Below are positions 53,274-62,828 of a stretch of 64,000 bases of DNA, in pieces. Each line of letters opens with the position of its first letter. Position 1 is the first letter of the stretch. Position numbers and translations under genes: made by a program. Source of the stretch: Xanthomarina sp035306605 (GTDB taxonomy: Bacteria > Bacteroidota > Bacteroidia > Flavobacteriales > Flavobacteriaceae); the NCBI GenBank assembly GCA_035306605.1, contig DATGNR010000035.1. One strand, written 5' to 3'. The notes beneath the pieces were generated by a model. That model was not told the origin of the DNA and searched no databases. It saw only the letters and a list, made by a program, of their open reading frames with translations.

Positions 53274-54854
53274 ATGGCAGAAGTAAAACCAGCTGAAATA
53301 TCAGCAATCTTAAAACAACAACTTTCAGGTTTTGAAGCAGGAGCTTCATTAGACGAAGTTGGAACAGTATTAACTGTAGGTGATGGTATTGTACGTGCTT
53401 ACGGATTGGCCAATGCACAATATGGTGAGTTGGTAGAATTTGAAGGAGGCTTAGAAGGTATTGTACTGAATCTTGAGGAAGATAATGTTGGTATTGTATT
53501 ATTAGGAACTTCAGTAGGAGTAAGAGAAGGATCAACTGTAAAGCGTACTGAACGTATCGCATCTATTAAAGTAGGTGAAGGAATCGTTGGGCGTGTTGTT
53601 GATACTTTAGGAAATCCTATCGATGGTAAAGGACCTATTTCTGGTGAAACTTACGAAATGCCTTTAGAGCGTAAAGCTCCTGGGGTTGTCTTCAGAGAGC
53701 CAGTAACTGAGCCATTACAAACAGGTATTAAAGCTATTGATGCGATGATTCCAGTTGGTAGAGGGCAACGTGAGTTGGTAATTGGAGATAGACAAACAGG
53801 AAAAACAGCTGTTTGTATTGATGCCATTTTAAATCAAAAAGAATTTTACGATGCAGGAAATCCTGTATACTGTATATATGTAGCTGTTGGACAAAAAGCC
53901 TCAACAGTAGCATTAATTGCTAAAACTTTAGAAGAAAGAGGAGCTTTAGCTTATACTACAATAGTAGCTGCGAATGCATCAGATCCTGCTGCAATGCAAG
54001 TATACGCACCTTTTACAGGAGCATCTATTGGAGAGTATTTTAGAGATACTGGTAGACCAGCTTTAATTGTATTTGATGATTTATCAAAACAAGCAGTAGC
54101 TTACCGTGAGGTATCTTTATTATTACGTCGTCCACCAGGACGTGAGGCGTATCCTGGAGACGTTTTCTACTTACACTCTAGATTATTAGAGCGTTCTGCA
54201 AAAATTATCAATAACGATGAGATTGCTAGAGAAATGAACGACCTACCAGATTCATTAAAACCAATGGTAAAAGGTGGTGGTTCTTTAACAGCTTTACCAA
54301 TTATTGAAACGCAAGCAGGTGACGTATCAGCATATATTCCAACTAACGTAATTTCTATTACAGACGGACAAATCTTCTTAGATGGAGATTTATTTAACTC
54401 TGGTGTACGTCCAGCAATTAACGTAGGTATTTCGGTATCACGTGTTGGTGGTAACGCACAGATTAAATCAATGAAGAAAGTATCTGGTACTTTAAAACTA
54501 GATCAAGCTCAATACCGTGAATTAGAAGCATTCGCGAAATTTGGATCAGATTTAGATGCGGTTACTTTAAACGTAATTGAAAAAGGAAAACGTAACGTTG
54601 AAATTTTAAAACAAGCACAAAACGATCCATTTAAAGTGGAAGACCAAGTAGCAATTATCTACGCAGGTTCTAAAAACTTATTGAGAGATGTGCCAGTTAC
54701 AAAAGTAAAAGAGTTTGAAAGAGATTTTATCGATTTCTTAAATGCAAAACATAGCGATGTATTAGCTAGTTTAAAAGCTGGTAAATTAACTGATGAGATT
54801 ACAGATACACTTGCAGCTGTAGCTAAAGATTTATCAGGGAAATACAAAGCTTAA
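53274..54854 (+). CDS. atpA: ATP synthase F1 subunit alpha
   Basis: The non-catalytic nucleotide-binding subunit of the F1 hexamer. 526 residues with an N-terminal barrel, the Walker A motif GDRQTGKTA (171-179), the Walker B/DDLSKQA region, the arginine-finger region near AINVGISVSRVGG, and the standard C-terminal helical domain. A perfect hairpin begins 15 nt after its stop. Confidence 0.97.
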   Translation: MAEVKPAEISAILKQQLSGFEAGASLDEVGTVLTVGDGIVRAYGLANAQYGELVEFEGGLEGIVLNLEEDNVGIVLLGTSVGVREGSTVKRTERIASIKVGEGIVGRVVDTLGNPIDGKGPISGETYEMPLERKAPGVVFREPVTEPLQTGIKAIDAMIPVGRGQRELVIGDRQTGKTAVCIDAILNQKEFYDAGNPVYCIYVAVGQKASTVALIAKTLEERGALAYTTIVAANASDPAAMQVYAPFTGASIGEYFRDTGRPALIVFDDLSKQAVAYREVSLLLRRPPGREAYPGDVFYLHSRLLERSAKIINNDEIAREMNDLPDSLKPMVKGGGSLTALPIIETQAGDVSAYIPTNVISITDGQIFLDGDLFNSGVRPAINVGISVSRVGGNAQIKSMKKVSGTLKLDQAQYRELEAFAKFGSDLDAVTLNVIEKGKRNVEILKQAQNDPFKVEDQVAIIYAGSKNLLRDVPVTKVKEFERDFIDFLNAKHSDVLASLKAGKLTDEITDTLAAVAKDLSGKYKA

Positions 54855-54869
54855 TAATTTCAGAGTTTA

Positions 54870-54899
54870 GAGTTATAAGAGCTTTTGCTCTTATAACTC
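54870..54899 (+). ncRNA. Intercistronic hairpin after atpA
   Basis: A perfect 13-bp stem (GAGTTATAAGAGC with GCTCTTATAACTC) around a TTTT loop. No U-run follows, so it is unlikely to terminate and more likely protects the upstream mRNA end. Confidence 0.7.
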
Positions 54900-54963
54900 C
54901 AAATTCAAAATATAAAATTAATGTCACTCGGAGATAGTTCAAAGAGTCTTTATAAAGTAAAGA

Positions 54964-55824
54964 ATGGCTAATTTAAAAGAAATACGTAACAGAATATCAT
55001 CAGTATCTTCAACGATGCAGATTACTAGTGCCATGAAAATGGTATCTGCTGCAAAATTAAAGAAGGCACAAGATGCTATTACTGCCATGCGTCCTTATGC
55101 AGATAAGTTAACAGAGCTTTTACAAAGTTTAAGTGCTACCTTAGATGCAGAAACTGGAAGCAAATTTTCAGAGCAAAGAGAAGTAAAAAACGTACTTATT
55201 GTAGCTATTACTTCTAATAGAGGTCTTTGTGGAGCGTTTAACTCTAACATTATTAAAGAAGTAAGCAAACTAACTAAAGAAACTTATGCTAATCAAGAAG
55301 TTTCTTATTTAGCTGTTGGTAAAAAAGCTTACGATGCTTTTAAAAAGACTAATAGAGTAATTGCTAATGAAAGTGATGTTTTTGATAATTTAACTTTCGA
55401 AAATGTTGCTGAAATAGCGCAATCCCTTATGGATAAATTTGTTGCTAAAGAATACGATAAGATTGTTATTGTATACAACAAGTTTAAAAATGCGGCTACT
55501 CAAGAAGTTATGACTGAACAATTTTTACCAATTGTTCCTATTGAAAAGGATGAGGAAGTAAGCTTAGATTACATTTTTGAACCTTCAAAAGTTGAAATCG
55601 TTGAACAATTAATTCCTAAGTCTTTAAAAACTCAATTGTACAAAGGAATTAGAGATTCATTTGCTTCAGAACACGGCGCACGTATGACAGCTATGCATAA
55701 AGCAACAGATAACGCTACAGAGTTAAGAGATCAGTTAAAATTAACTTACAACAAAGCTCGTCAAGCGGCTATTACCAATGAAATTTTAGAGATAGTTGGT
55801 GGTGCAGAAGCGCTTAACAATTAG
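54964..55824 (+). CDS. atpG: ATP synthase F1 subunit gamma
   Basis: The rotating central shaft. 286 residues with the N-terminal helix LKEIRNRISSVSSTMQITSAM and the long C-terminal helix ending QAAITNEILEIVGGAEALNN, both typical. It is the last gene of this operon; atpD and atpC (beta, epsilon) are absent, as is usual in Bacteroidota, where they form a separate unit. A terminator follows. Confidence 0.97.
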   Translation: MANLKEIRNRISSVSSTMQITSAMKMVSAAKLKKAQDAITAMRPYADKLTELLQSLSATLDAETGSKFSEQREVKNVLIVAITSNRGLCGAFNSNIIKEVSKLTKETYANQEVSYLAVGKKAYDAFKKTNRVIANESDVFDNLTFENVAEIAQSLMDKFVAKEYDKIVIVYNKFKNAATQEVMTEQFLPIVPIEKDEEVSLDYIFEPSKVEIVEQLIPKSLKTQLYKGIRDSFASEHGARMTAMHKATDNATELRDQLKLTYNKARQAAITNEILEIVGGAEALNN

Positions 55825-55882
55825 TTGAAGCTTTAACCAAATAAATTCAAACCTTAAGCTAATCCGAAGGGTTTAAAAATAA

Positions 55883-55915
55883 CAAAAACCTCACCTATAA
55901 AGTGAGGTTTTTTTG
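55883..55915 (+). terminator. Terminator of the ATP synthase operon
   Basis: A 12-bp stem CAAAAACCTCAC/GTGAGGTTTTTTTG with a loop of about 7 nt and a T-run, 58 nt after the atpG stop. Confidence 0.9.
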
Positions 55916-56026
55916 TACGCTTTTTTATTTAATTACTTTATCCGAGTATATATTAAAATGGCTCCTATGTAATTCGTTGTGTAACGTTGTATAAAACTGT
56001 ATATTTAGCAGACCAAAACCTAACTT

Positions 56027-57490
56027 TTGAGCACCTTAAAATCTCTCTTTAAACAAACTTTTATTTATGGTTTAGCCACTGTGCTACCACGAATGTTAAG
56101 TTTTTTATTAGTGCGTTTGCATACGGATGAAAGCGTCCTAAAATCGGTTGCAGATTATGGCGATGTGTCTTTAATCTACTCTTATTTTGTTTTGTTCAAC
56201 GTAATTTTGGCCTACGGTATGGAAACAGCTTTTTTTAGGTTTTTCCATAAAGAAGATGATAAATCTACCGTAATCGGGACCTCTTCAATTTCTTTAATTG
56301 CCACTTCAATTCTGTTTTTTGTTTTCGCTTTGGTTTTCCAAAATCAGATTGCTAGTTTCATTGATATCAAAGCCGAATATATCAATTTAGTTATTTGGAT
56401 TTTATTGTTGGATGCCTTGGTAATTATTCCTTTTGCCTGGTTAAGAGCTAATGCTCAACCTGTAAAATATGCCATCATTAAAATTCTTAATGTGGCCATT
56501 AACTTGAGTTTAAATTTGTTTTTACTGTTATGGTTAAAGGATTTATCAACAGAATCTTCAATGTTGGCTTCAGTTTATAAGCCCAATTTTGAAATTAACT
56601 ATATTTTCATAGCTAATTTAGTAGCTAGTGGAGTCACTTTATTATTAATGTCTCCTTTCTACTTCAAAATTAAATACACCTTTAATGCGAACCTTTGGAA
56701 ACAGATGATGCGCTATGCTTTTCCTGTATTAATTGCTGGAGTTGCATTTTCCGTTAACGAAACTTTCGATAGAATTCTACTTGATAAACTTTTGCCTGAA
56801 AACATCGCAAAAACCGAGATAGGAATGTATTCTGCTTGTTATAAATTAGGAATGTTTATGACGCTTTTCGTTACAGCTTTTAAGCTAGGGGTAGAGCCTT
56901 TCTTTTTCAGTCATGCCAATACGGAAAACCCCAAAAAGAACTATGCTAGAATTCTTGAATACTTCGTTATTTTTGGATGTGTTATCCTTTTAGGAGTTGT
57001 AGTTTTTGCAGATATTTTAAAACTGATACTTATTGGTGATGAAGCCTATTGGCAAGCTATGGTAATTGTTCCAATTATTTTATTGGCAAATTTATGTTTG
57101 GGTATTTATCACAATTTATCGGTTTGGTACAAGGTAACCGATAGAACTAAGTTCGGTGCTTATATTTCCGTGTTTGGAGCACTACTAACTTTAGCGCTTA
57201 ACTTTTGGCTTATTCCCATTATAAGCTATGTAGGATCAGCCATTGCTACCTTATCTGCTTATGCATGTATGATGTTGGTGTCTTATTATTACGGTAGGAA
57301 ATATTATCCAATTCCTTATAATCTTAAAAAGATATCGTTGTATTTAATGCTATCAATCGGACTTTCAGGAATAACTTTCTACGGATTTAGAGGAAATTAT
57401 ATGGTTGGAATTTCAGCTTTAATTGTATTTTTAGCTTTGGTGTTTCAATTTGAAAAAAACGATTTGAAAAAACTTTTAAAAAAATCTTAG
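56027..57490 (+). CDS. Polysaccharide flippase (Wzx/MOP family)
   Basis: A 487-residue inner-membrane protein with about 14 helices, starting STLKSLFKQTFIYGLATVLP, the standard opening of flavobacterial O-antigen/lipopolysaccharide flippases. It moves lipid-linked oligosaccharides across the inner membrane; the exact glycan is unknown. The start is TTG (56027) with no ATG nearby. It is the first gene of a rightward series with dut, a nucleotidylyltransferase and three envelope genes. Confidence 0.9.
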   Translation: MSTLKSLFKQTFIYGLATVLPRMLSFLLVRLHTDESVLKSVADYGDVSLIYSYFVLFNVILAYGMETAFFRFFHKEDDKSTVIGTSSISLIATSILFFVFALVFQNQIASFIDIKAEYINLVIWILLLDALVIIPFAWLRANAQPVKYAIIKILNVAINLSLNLFLLLWLKDLSTESSMLASVYKPNFEINYIFIANLVASGVTLLLMSPFYFKIKYTFNANLWKQMMRYAFPVLIAGVAFSVNETFDRILLDKLLPENIAKTEIGMYSACYKLGMFMTLFVTAFKLGVEPFFFSHANTENPKKNYARILEYFVIFGCVILLGVVVFADILKLILIGDEAYWQAMVIVPIILLANLCLGIYHNLSVWYKVTDRTKFGAYISVFGALLTLALNFWLIPIISYVGSAIATLSAYACMMLVSYYYGRKYYPIPYNLKKISLYLMLSIGLSGITFYGFRGNYMVGISALIVFLALVFQFEKNDLKKLLKKS

Positions 57491-57546
57491 ATTAAAAGAC
57501 AGCCCAAGTTACACAAGCTTGAGAGGTTTTAAAAACATAAATTTCA

Positions 57547-57981
57547 ATGAAAATTAAAATAATCAATAAATCTGGTCATGCATTACCAAACTATGAAACG
57601 ATAGCGTCAGCAGGCATGGATTTAAGAGCAAATTTATCTGAATCGATAACACTTAAGCCTTTGGAAAGAACTATTGTTAAAACAGGCTTATTTATTGAAT
57701 TACCAATAGGTTTTGAAGCGCAAGTACGACCAAGAAGTGGTTTAGCTGCTAAAAAAGGTGTTACAGTTTTAAATTCACCGGGAACCATTGATGCCGATTA
57801 TAGAGGAGAGATTGGTGTGATTCTTGTTAATCTTTCAAATGAAAACTTCACCATAGAAAATGGTGAGCGCGTAGCGCAATTGGTTATTGCAAAACACGAG
57901 CGTGCAGAATGGATAGAAGTTGAAGAACTATCTGAAACCTCAAGAGGTGAAGGTGGATTTGGATCTACTGGAGTGAAATAA
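57547..57981 (+). CDS. dut: dUTP diphosphatase
   Basis: Hydrolyses dUTP to dUMP, keeping uracil out of DNA. 144 residues with all five motifs: AGMDLRANL, RPRSGLAAKKG, NSPGTIDADYRGEI, GERVAQLVIA and RGEGGFGSTG. The normal trimeric enzyme length. It lies 56 nt after the flippase in the same direction. Confidence 0.97.
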   Translation: MKIKIINKSGHALPNYETIASAGMDLRANLSESITLKPLERTIVKTGLFIELPIGFEAQVRPRSGLAAKKGVTVLNSPGTIDADYRGEIGVILVNLSNENFTIENGERVAQLVIAKHERAEWIEVEELSETSRGEGGFGSTGVK

Positions 57982-58037
57982 TTAAAAATGTTAGGCAGAG
58001 GATCGTGTAAACCAATATAAAATAATAATCAATCATA

Positions 58038-58055
58038 TTTCCACTTAGGTGGAAA
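58038..58055 (+). repeat. Small hairpin before the nucleotidylyltransferase start
   Basis: TTTCCAC and GTGGAAA flank a TTAG loop, ending 17 nt before the chosen ATG at 58073. It overlaps a GTG (58049) that would be the alternative start. Confidence 0.45.
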
Positions 58056-58072
58056 CCAAAATAAATTTATCG

Positions 58073-59092
58073 ATGAAAATAATTGTACCAATGGCTGGAC
58101 GTGGATCACGTTTAAGACCACATAGTTTAACAGTTCCAAAACCTTTAATTCCAGTAGCTGGACAACCTATTGTACATAGGTTGGTAAAGGATATCGTAAA
58201 AGTATTAAATCAACCAATAGAAGAAATAGCCTTCGTTCTTGGCGATCCAGCATGGTTTGGACAGGAAGTAGTTTCAAGTTTAGAAGACTTAGCTAAAAGT
58301 TTAAATGCAAAAGCCACTATTTATCGCCAAGATCAGCCTTTAGGCACAGGTCATGCTATTATGTGCGCAAAGGATTCTCTTTCTGGCCCAGCTGTAATTG
58401 CTTATGCCGATACTTTAATTCGAGCAGACTTTAACTTAGATTCCGAGGCAGATGCGGTTATTTGGGTGAAACAAGTGGAAAAACCTGAAGCTTTTGGAGT
58501 AGTTAAATTAAATAGCAACAACGAAATAGTAGAGCTAGTTGAAAAACCAGAAACTTTTGTAAGTGATTTGGCTGTTATTGGAATATATTATTTCAAGGAT
58601 GTAGCTGTTTTAAAGGAAGAATTGCAACACGTTTTAGATAATAACATCATAAATGGTGGCGAATATCAAATTAACGACGGAATTAAAGGAATGATGGCAA
58701 AAGGGAAGGTTTTTAAAACTGGACAAGTTGACGAGTGGATGGATTGTGGAAACAAACCTGTAACCATAGAAACTAACACTAGAATGCTAGGTTTCTTACA
58801 GTCTGATGGTGACGAGCAACTTATTGCTTCATGTGTAACAAACAATAATTCTACGATTATTGAACCGTGTTTTATTGGTAAAAATGTAGTGTTAAACAAT
58901 GCCATAGTTGGTCCGCATGTTTCAATAGGAAATAATTGTACAATAGAGGCTTCAACCGTTAAAAATAGTTTAATACAAAACCATACGACTATTAAAAACG
59001 CTAATTTAGACGAAGCAATGATTGGAAACCACGTAAATTATGATGGTAATTTCACAAAAGTTAGCATTGGAGATTATTCTGTGTTAGAGTAA
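58073..59092 (+). CDS. Sugar-phosphate nucleotidylyltransferase
   Basis: 339 residues from the ATG at 58073; a GTG at 58049 lies inside a hairpin and is less likely. It activates sugar 1-phosphates with a nucleotide. The catalytic domain has the signature PMAGRGSRLRPHSLTVPKPL (6-25) and later DEWMDCGNK. The C-terminal third (about 245-339) is a left-handed beta-helix with Ile/Val-rich hexapeptides such as IGKNVVLNNAIVGPHVSIGN. Glucose-1-phosphate thymidylyl- or mannose/glucose-1-phosphate nucleotidylyltransferase are possible; the exact sugar is not clear. The flippase upstream fits surface polysaccharide synthesis. Confidence 0.88.
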   Translation: MKIIVPMAGRGSRLRPHSLTVPKPLIPVAGQPIVHRLVKDIVKVLNQPIEEIAFVLGDPAWFGQEVVSSLEDLAKSLNAKATIYRQDQPLGTGHAIMCAKDSLSGPAVIAYADTLIRADFNLDSEADAVIWVKQVEKPEAFGVVKLNSNNEIVELVEKPETFVSDLAVIGIYYFKDVAVLKEELQHVLDNNIINGGEYQINDGIKGMMAKGKVFKTGQVDEWMDCGNKPVTIETNTRMLGFLQSDGDEQLIASCVTNNNSTIIEPCFIGKNVVLNNAIVGPHVSIGNNCTIEASTVKNSLIQNHTTIKNANLDEAMIGNHVNYDGNFTKVSIGDYSVLE

Positions 59093-59187
59093 ACTTGAAG
59101 TTGTTAGCCTAAAGACCCGTAACGAGGATATTCATTTACTAAAGTTTTCATAGGTTTAGTGCTATGTAAAACAATACATTTAATTAT

Positions 59188-60549
59188 ATGATTCATAAAA
59201 TCTACATCTTAATTGTTTTCTTCGGAATGATTTTCATTCCAAGGATGACTTATGCCCAGGTAGATTTTAATAAAACGCCAGACGACGATTTAGGTGATGT
59301 TGAAGATAAAAAACAAGAGTTGTTTTTTGAGGCCTTAAAGCAAAAGGGGATTGAAAATTACGATCGGGCAGTTATTGCACTTTTGAAATGTATTGATATT
59401 GATAAAAACGAATCCGTTTTTTATTACGAATTAGGTAAAAACTACTTCAAGTTAAAAAACTTTGGTGCTGCAGAAGAGGCCTTAAATAAAGCCGTAAAAT
59501 TACAACCTGATAACGAGTGGTATTTAGATGAACTTTATAGTATTTACAAGGAGCAAAACGATTTAACTAAAGCCATAAAAACAGTTAAACAGCTTGTTCA
59601 ATATCATCCCGATTATAAAGAAGATTTGGCCATGTTGTACTTTAAATCCAAAAAATACAACGATGCGCTTAAAGTGTTGGACGAATTGGATAATGAGCAA
59701 GGAATTACGCCAACAAGAGACTTGATGCGAAATCAGATTTATTCAGCTACCGGTAGAAAAAAAGACCAAATTGAAAATCTAGAAACCCGTGTAGATAATA
59801 ATCCAGACGAAGAATCAAATTATCTATCCTTAATCTACAGGTACAGCGAAAATAACAATAAGGAAAAGGCATTTGAAACGGCAAAAAAGCTTTTAGAAAA
59901 TAAACCTAATTCTCAATTAGTTCATCTAGCACTTTATAAGTTTTATTTGGAAGAAAACAATACAGAACAAGCCTTAGTATCTATGAAAATTGTAATTAAA
60001 AGTCCGCAAATAAATCCAGATGCTAAAATGATGGTTTTATCAGATTTTGTGAAATTTGTTGGAGAAAACCCAGAATACGAACAAGATTTAGTAGAAGCAA
60101 CTAGCTTTGCGTTAGACGATACCAACGATAAAAGTTATATAGAATTAGCACAATACTATTTAACAAAAGGAGATAAAACAAAAGCTTTGGAATATTACAA
60201 TGAAGCTTTAAAAATAGATTCAGAAAATTATTCGGTATTAAAAAACGTCTTATTGTTGGAAATTGATTTGGAGCATTTTGAAGCAGCAGTAACTAAAAGT
60301 GAAAACGCATTATTAAAATACCCATCTCAGCCCTTATTATACCTTCTAAATGGTGTGGCTAAAAATAAATTAGGCAAGTATAAACAAGCAATAGAAGCAT
60401 TGGAAACAGGTCTTGATTATGTTATTGACGATACCAAAATGGAAGGAGATTTTTACAAACAACTTAGTCTTTCCCATAACGCATTAAACAATACAAGCAA
60501 AGCCAAATTGTTTAGTGAAAAAGCAAAACAATTAGAATCTACAAATTAA
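59188..60549 (+). CDS. Exported TPR-repeat protein
   Basis: 453 residues: a signal peptide (1-23, ending MTYAQ), an acidic stretch (24-45), then TPR units through nearly the whole length, for example YDRAVIALLKCIDIDKNES, FGAAEEALNKAVKLQPDNEW, KTKALEYYNEALKIDSENYS and YKQAIEALETGLDYV. It probably scaffolds periplasmic partners. Its stop overlaps by one base the start of the next gene (TAATG), indicating coupled translation. Confidence 0.9.
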   Translation: MIHKIYILIVFFGMIFIPRMTYAQVDFNKTPDDDLGDVEDKKQELFFEALKQKGIENYDRAVIALLKCIDIDKNESVFYYELGKNYFKLKNFGAAEEALNKAVKLQPDNEWYLDELYSIYKEQNDLTKAIKTVKQLVQYHPDYKEDLAMLYFKSKKYNDALKVLDELDNEQGITPTRDLMRNQIYSATGRKKDQIENLETRVDNNPDEESNYLSLIYRYSENNNKEKAFETAKKLLENKPNSQLVHLALYKFYLEENNTEQALVSMKIVIKSPQINPDAKMMVLSDFVKFVGENPEYEQDLVEATSFALDDTNDKSYIELAQYYLTKGDKTKALEYYNEALKIDSENYSVLKNVLLLEIDLEHFEAAVTKSENALLKYPSQPLLYLLNGVAKNKLGKYKQAIEALETGLDYVIDDTKMEGDFYKQLSLSHNALNNTSKAKLFSEKAKQLESTN

Positions 60550-61328
60550 TGAATCCAGTGAATAATATAAAGCCTCTTGTTTTAGGATTTGCAATTATGC
60601 TTTTTACAGCGTGTAAGTCAACCAAAGTAATTTCGGATGGAACGGCAAATTTAAGTCTATCCACAAAAGAAGTTGTCAAAGAAAACTCTAAAACCAATCC
60701 CGATTTTAAAACGCTACAGGCTAAGGTTAAAATTGGATATTCTCAAGGAAACGATTCCCAATCGCATACAGTTTCTTTTAGAATGTTGAAGGATCAAATT
60801 ATATGGTTAAGCTCTTCGTTTAACATAGTTAGAGTAAAAATAACCCCAGAAAAAGTAAGTTATTATAACAAACTAGATAACACGTATTTTGATGGAGATT
60901 TTCAGTTTTTAAGTGATATTCTTGGAACCGACTTAGACTTTGAAAAGGTTCAAAATTTGTTTCTTGGAAACCCGTTATACGAACTAAATAGAACAGACTA
61001 TAGCATGTCTGTTAGTAATGAAAAGTACCTATTTCAGCCTAAGGAACAAATGGCCCTTTTTGAGTTATTTTATTTAATTAGCCCAATTCATTTTAAACTG
61101 GATTCTCAACAACTAGCACAGTCTTTAGAGAAGCGTTTCCTTCAAATTGATTATCTAAAATATCAAGAAGTAGATAAAGAAATTATACCAGAAAACATCA
61201 AAATAATTGTATTGGAAACCGATAAAGAAACTGTTATAGAAATGGAATTCAAATCTGTATCTTTGAACCAAGATTTACGATATCCTTTTAGTATTCCTTC
61301 AGGATTCGAAGAAATAGTCTTAAAATAA
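60549..61328 (+). CDS. DUF4292 lipoprotein
   Basis: 259 residues with a lipobox (FTAC, Cys22) and the DUF4292 pattern: beta-rich mature domain with FKTLQAKVKIGYSQ, VSFRMLKDQIIWLSSSF, RVKITPEKVSYYNKLDNTYF and a C-terminal YPFSIPSGFEEI. The fold is related to LolA/LolB-like lipoprotein carriers, so a LolB-like role is plausible. One-base overlaps with both neighbours (TAATG) tie it to the TPR and EnvC-like genes. Confidence 0.88.
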   Translation: MNPVNNIKPLVLGFAIMLFTACKSTKVISDGTANLSLSTKEVVKENSKTNPDFKTLQAKVKIGYSQGNDSQSHTVSFRMLKDQIIWLSSSFNIVRVKITPEKVSYYNKLDNTYFDGDFQFLSDILGTDLDFEKVQNLFLGNPLYELNRTDYSMSVSNEKYLFQPKEQMALFELFYLISPIHFKLDSQQLAQSLEKRFLQIDYLKYQEVDKEIIPENIKIIVLETDKETVIEMEFKSVSLNQDLRYPFSIPSGFEEIVLK

Positions 61329-62557
61329 TGAGACAGAATAACACTTTTAAATACATCTTTATACTGGTTTTTATTTTAACCAGTACGCTCGGGTTTTCTC
61401 AAAGTAAAAAACAACAAGAGTTAGAACAGCGTCGTCAAGAACTTGCAAGAGAAATCAAGCAAATTAACGATTTGTTATTCAAAAATAAATCTGAAAAGAA
61501 ATCTCAAACCTCCCTTATTGAAGATTTAAGCTACAAGGTAAGTGTGCGTCGAAATTTGATAAAGGTTACCAACCAACAAGCTAATTTACTTACAAGAGAA
61601 ATAAACACCAATCAGAATAAAATTACTGATTTAAGGAACGAGTTAAAAATATTGAAGGACAATTATGCAAAAATGATTGTTACTTCTTATAAAAGTAAAA
61701 GTGAACAAAGCAGAATTATGTTCCTGTTATCTTCAAGCAACTTTCAGCAAGCATATAAACGTGTGCAGTACATCAACCAATATGCAGAATACCAAAAAGA
61801 ACAGGGGGAATCTATTAAGGTTAAAACCGCCGAATTACAAGAAACAAATAAAGCCTTATTAAAACAAAAAGCCGATAAACAAAAGCTTATTGACGAAAAC
61901 AGGATAGCAAAAAGAGAGCTTGAAAGCGAATTGAAACAACAGGAAAGCCTAATGGCGTCCATTAATAAAAACCTAAATAATTATACAGCTCAAATAAGGC
62001 AAAAGCAGAATGAGGCAAATAAAATTGATCGAGAAATTGAAAAAATTATTCGAGAAGCAATAGCCAGTTCTAATAAAAGTGCTGGAAAAACAACTACAGC
62101 ATCTAGTGGTTTTGCTCTAACCCCAGAAGACAAAATATTGGCTGGAAATTTTGTTTCCAGCAAAGGAAAACTTCCTTGGCCAGTAGAAAAAGGTGTGGTC
62201 CAACTTCGATATGGAAAACAACCACATCCAGTTGTAAAAACGGTTATGATACAAAGTAATGGGGTAAGAATAGCCACAGAAGAAGGCGCTCCAATACGTA
62301 CAGTTTTTAACGGAAAAGTACTAGCTGTGCAAGCCATAAAACATGGAAACCTATCGGTATTAATACAACATGGTAACTATGTAACAGTTTATAAAAACCT
62401 ATCGAAAGTGTATGTTAAAAAGGGCGATAATGTCACTACCAAACAAGAAATTGGACAAGTATTTACAAACCCCTCCAACAAAGAAACCATTTTAAACTTT
62501 AGTATTTTTAAAGAAAGCACCACTCAAAATCCAGCTGATTGGATTTACAAGATGTAA
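61328..62557 (+). CDS. EnvC-like murein-hydrolase activator with degenerate LytM domain
   Basis: 409 residues: signal peptide (1-25, ending LGFSQ), a long coiled coil (about 26-265, rich in Glu, Lys and Gln), and a C-terminal M23/LytM domain (about 285-409). The zinc-binding residues of active LytM enzymes are lost: the HxxxD site is replaced around SNGVRIA, the expected HxH pair in the HLHF-type motif reads LNFSIF, and YxHL is YKNL. Such domains, as in E. coli EnvC, do not cut peptidoglycan but switch on an amidase at the division site. The one-base overlap with the DUF4292 gene shows tight coupling. Confidence 0.9.
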   Translation: MRQNNTFKYIFILVFILTSTLGFSQSKKQQELEQRRQELAREIKQINDLLFKNKSEKKSQTSLIEDLSYKVSVRRNLIKVTNQQANLLTREINTNQNKITDLRNELKILKDNYAKMIVTSYKSKSEQSRIMFLLSSSNFQQAYKRVQYINQYAEYQKEQGESIKVKTAELQETNKALLKQKADKQKLIDENRIAKRELESELKQQESLMASINKNLNNYTAQIRQKQNEANKIDREIEKIIREAIASSNKSAGKTTTASSGFALTPEDKILAGNFVSSKGKLPWPVEKGVVQLRYGKQPHPVVKTVMIQSNGVRIATEEGAPIRTVFNGKVLAVQAIKHGNLSVLIQHGNYVTVYKNLSKVYVKKGDNVTTKQEIGQVFTNPSNKETILNFSIFKESTTQNPADWIYKM

Positions 62558-62828
62558 CAAGCAACGCTTGTCATCCCGAACTTGTGTCAGAATCTTATAA
62601 GGAAATGTGTTATGTTATTGACTTCGTCGAAACTTCGATTTCCAAACGAAGTGAAGAATCTTATTATTTATTATCTATAAATTCCATAGAAACCCAAAGA
62701 TTTACGGAAAAACCGTAACACGAACTGTGTATTTCATCGAAAAGTAGGAAAAATACGTAGTACCACGTACAAGATATTTTAAATAAAACTTTTAGGTTTA
62801 TGGAATATTAACTTAAAAATTATTTATT
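62558..62828. repeat. Intergenic region with repeats and inverted repeats
   Basis: 271 bp without a gene. It contains TCATCCCGAACTTGTG, typical of dispersed flavobacterial intergenic repeats; two copies of AGAATCTTAT (62589-62598 and 62655-62664); a hairpin TTACGG-AAAAA-CCGTAA (62702-62718); and TACGT-AGTACC-ACGTA (62754-62769). Possibly a dispersed repeat plus operator-like sites for the gene that follows. Confidence 0.5.
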
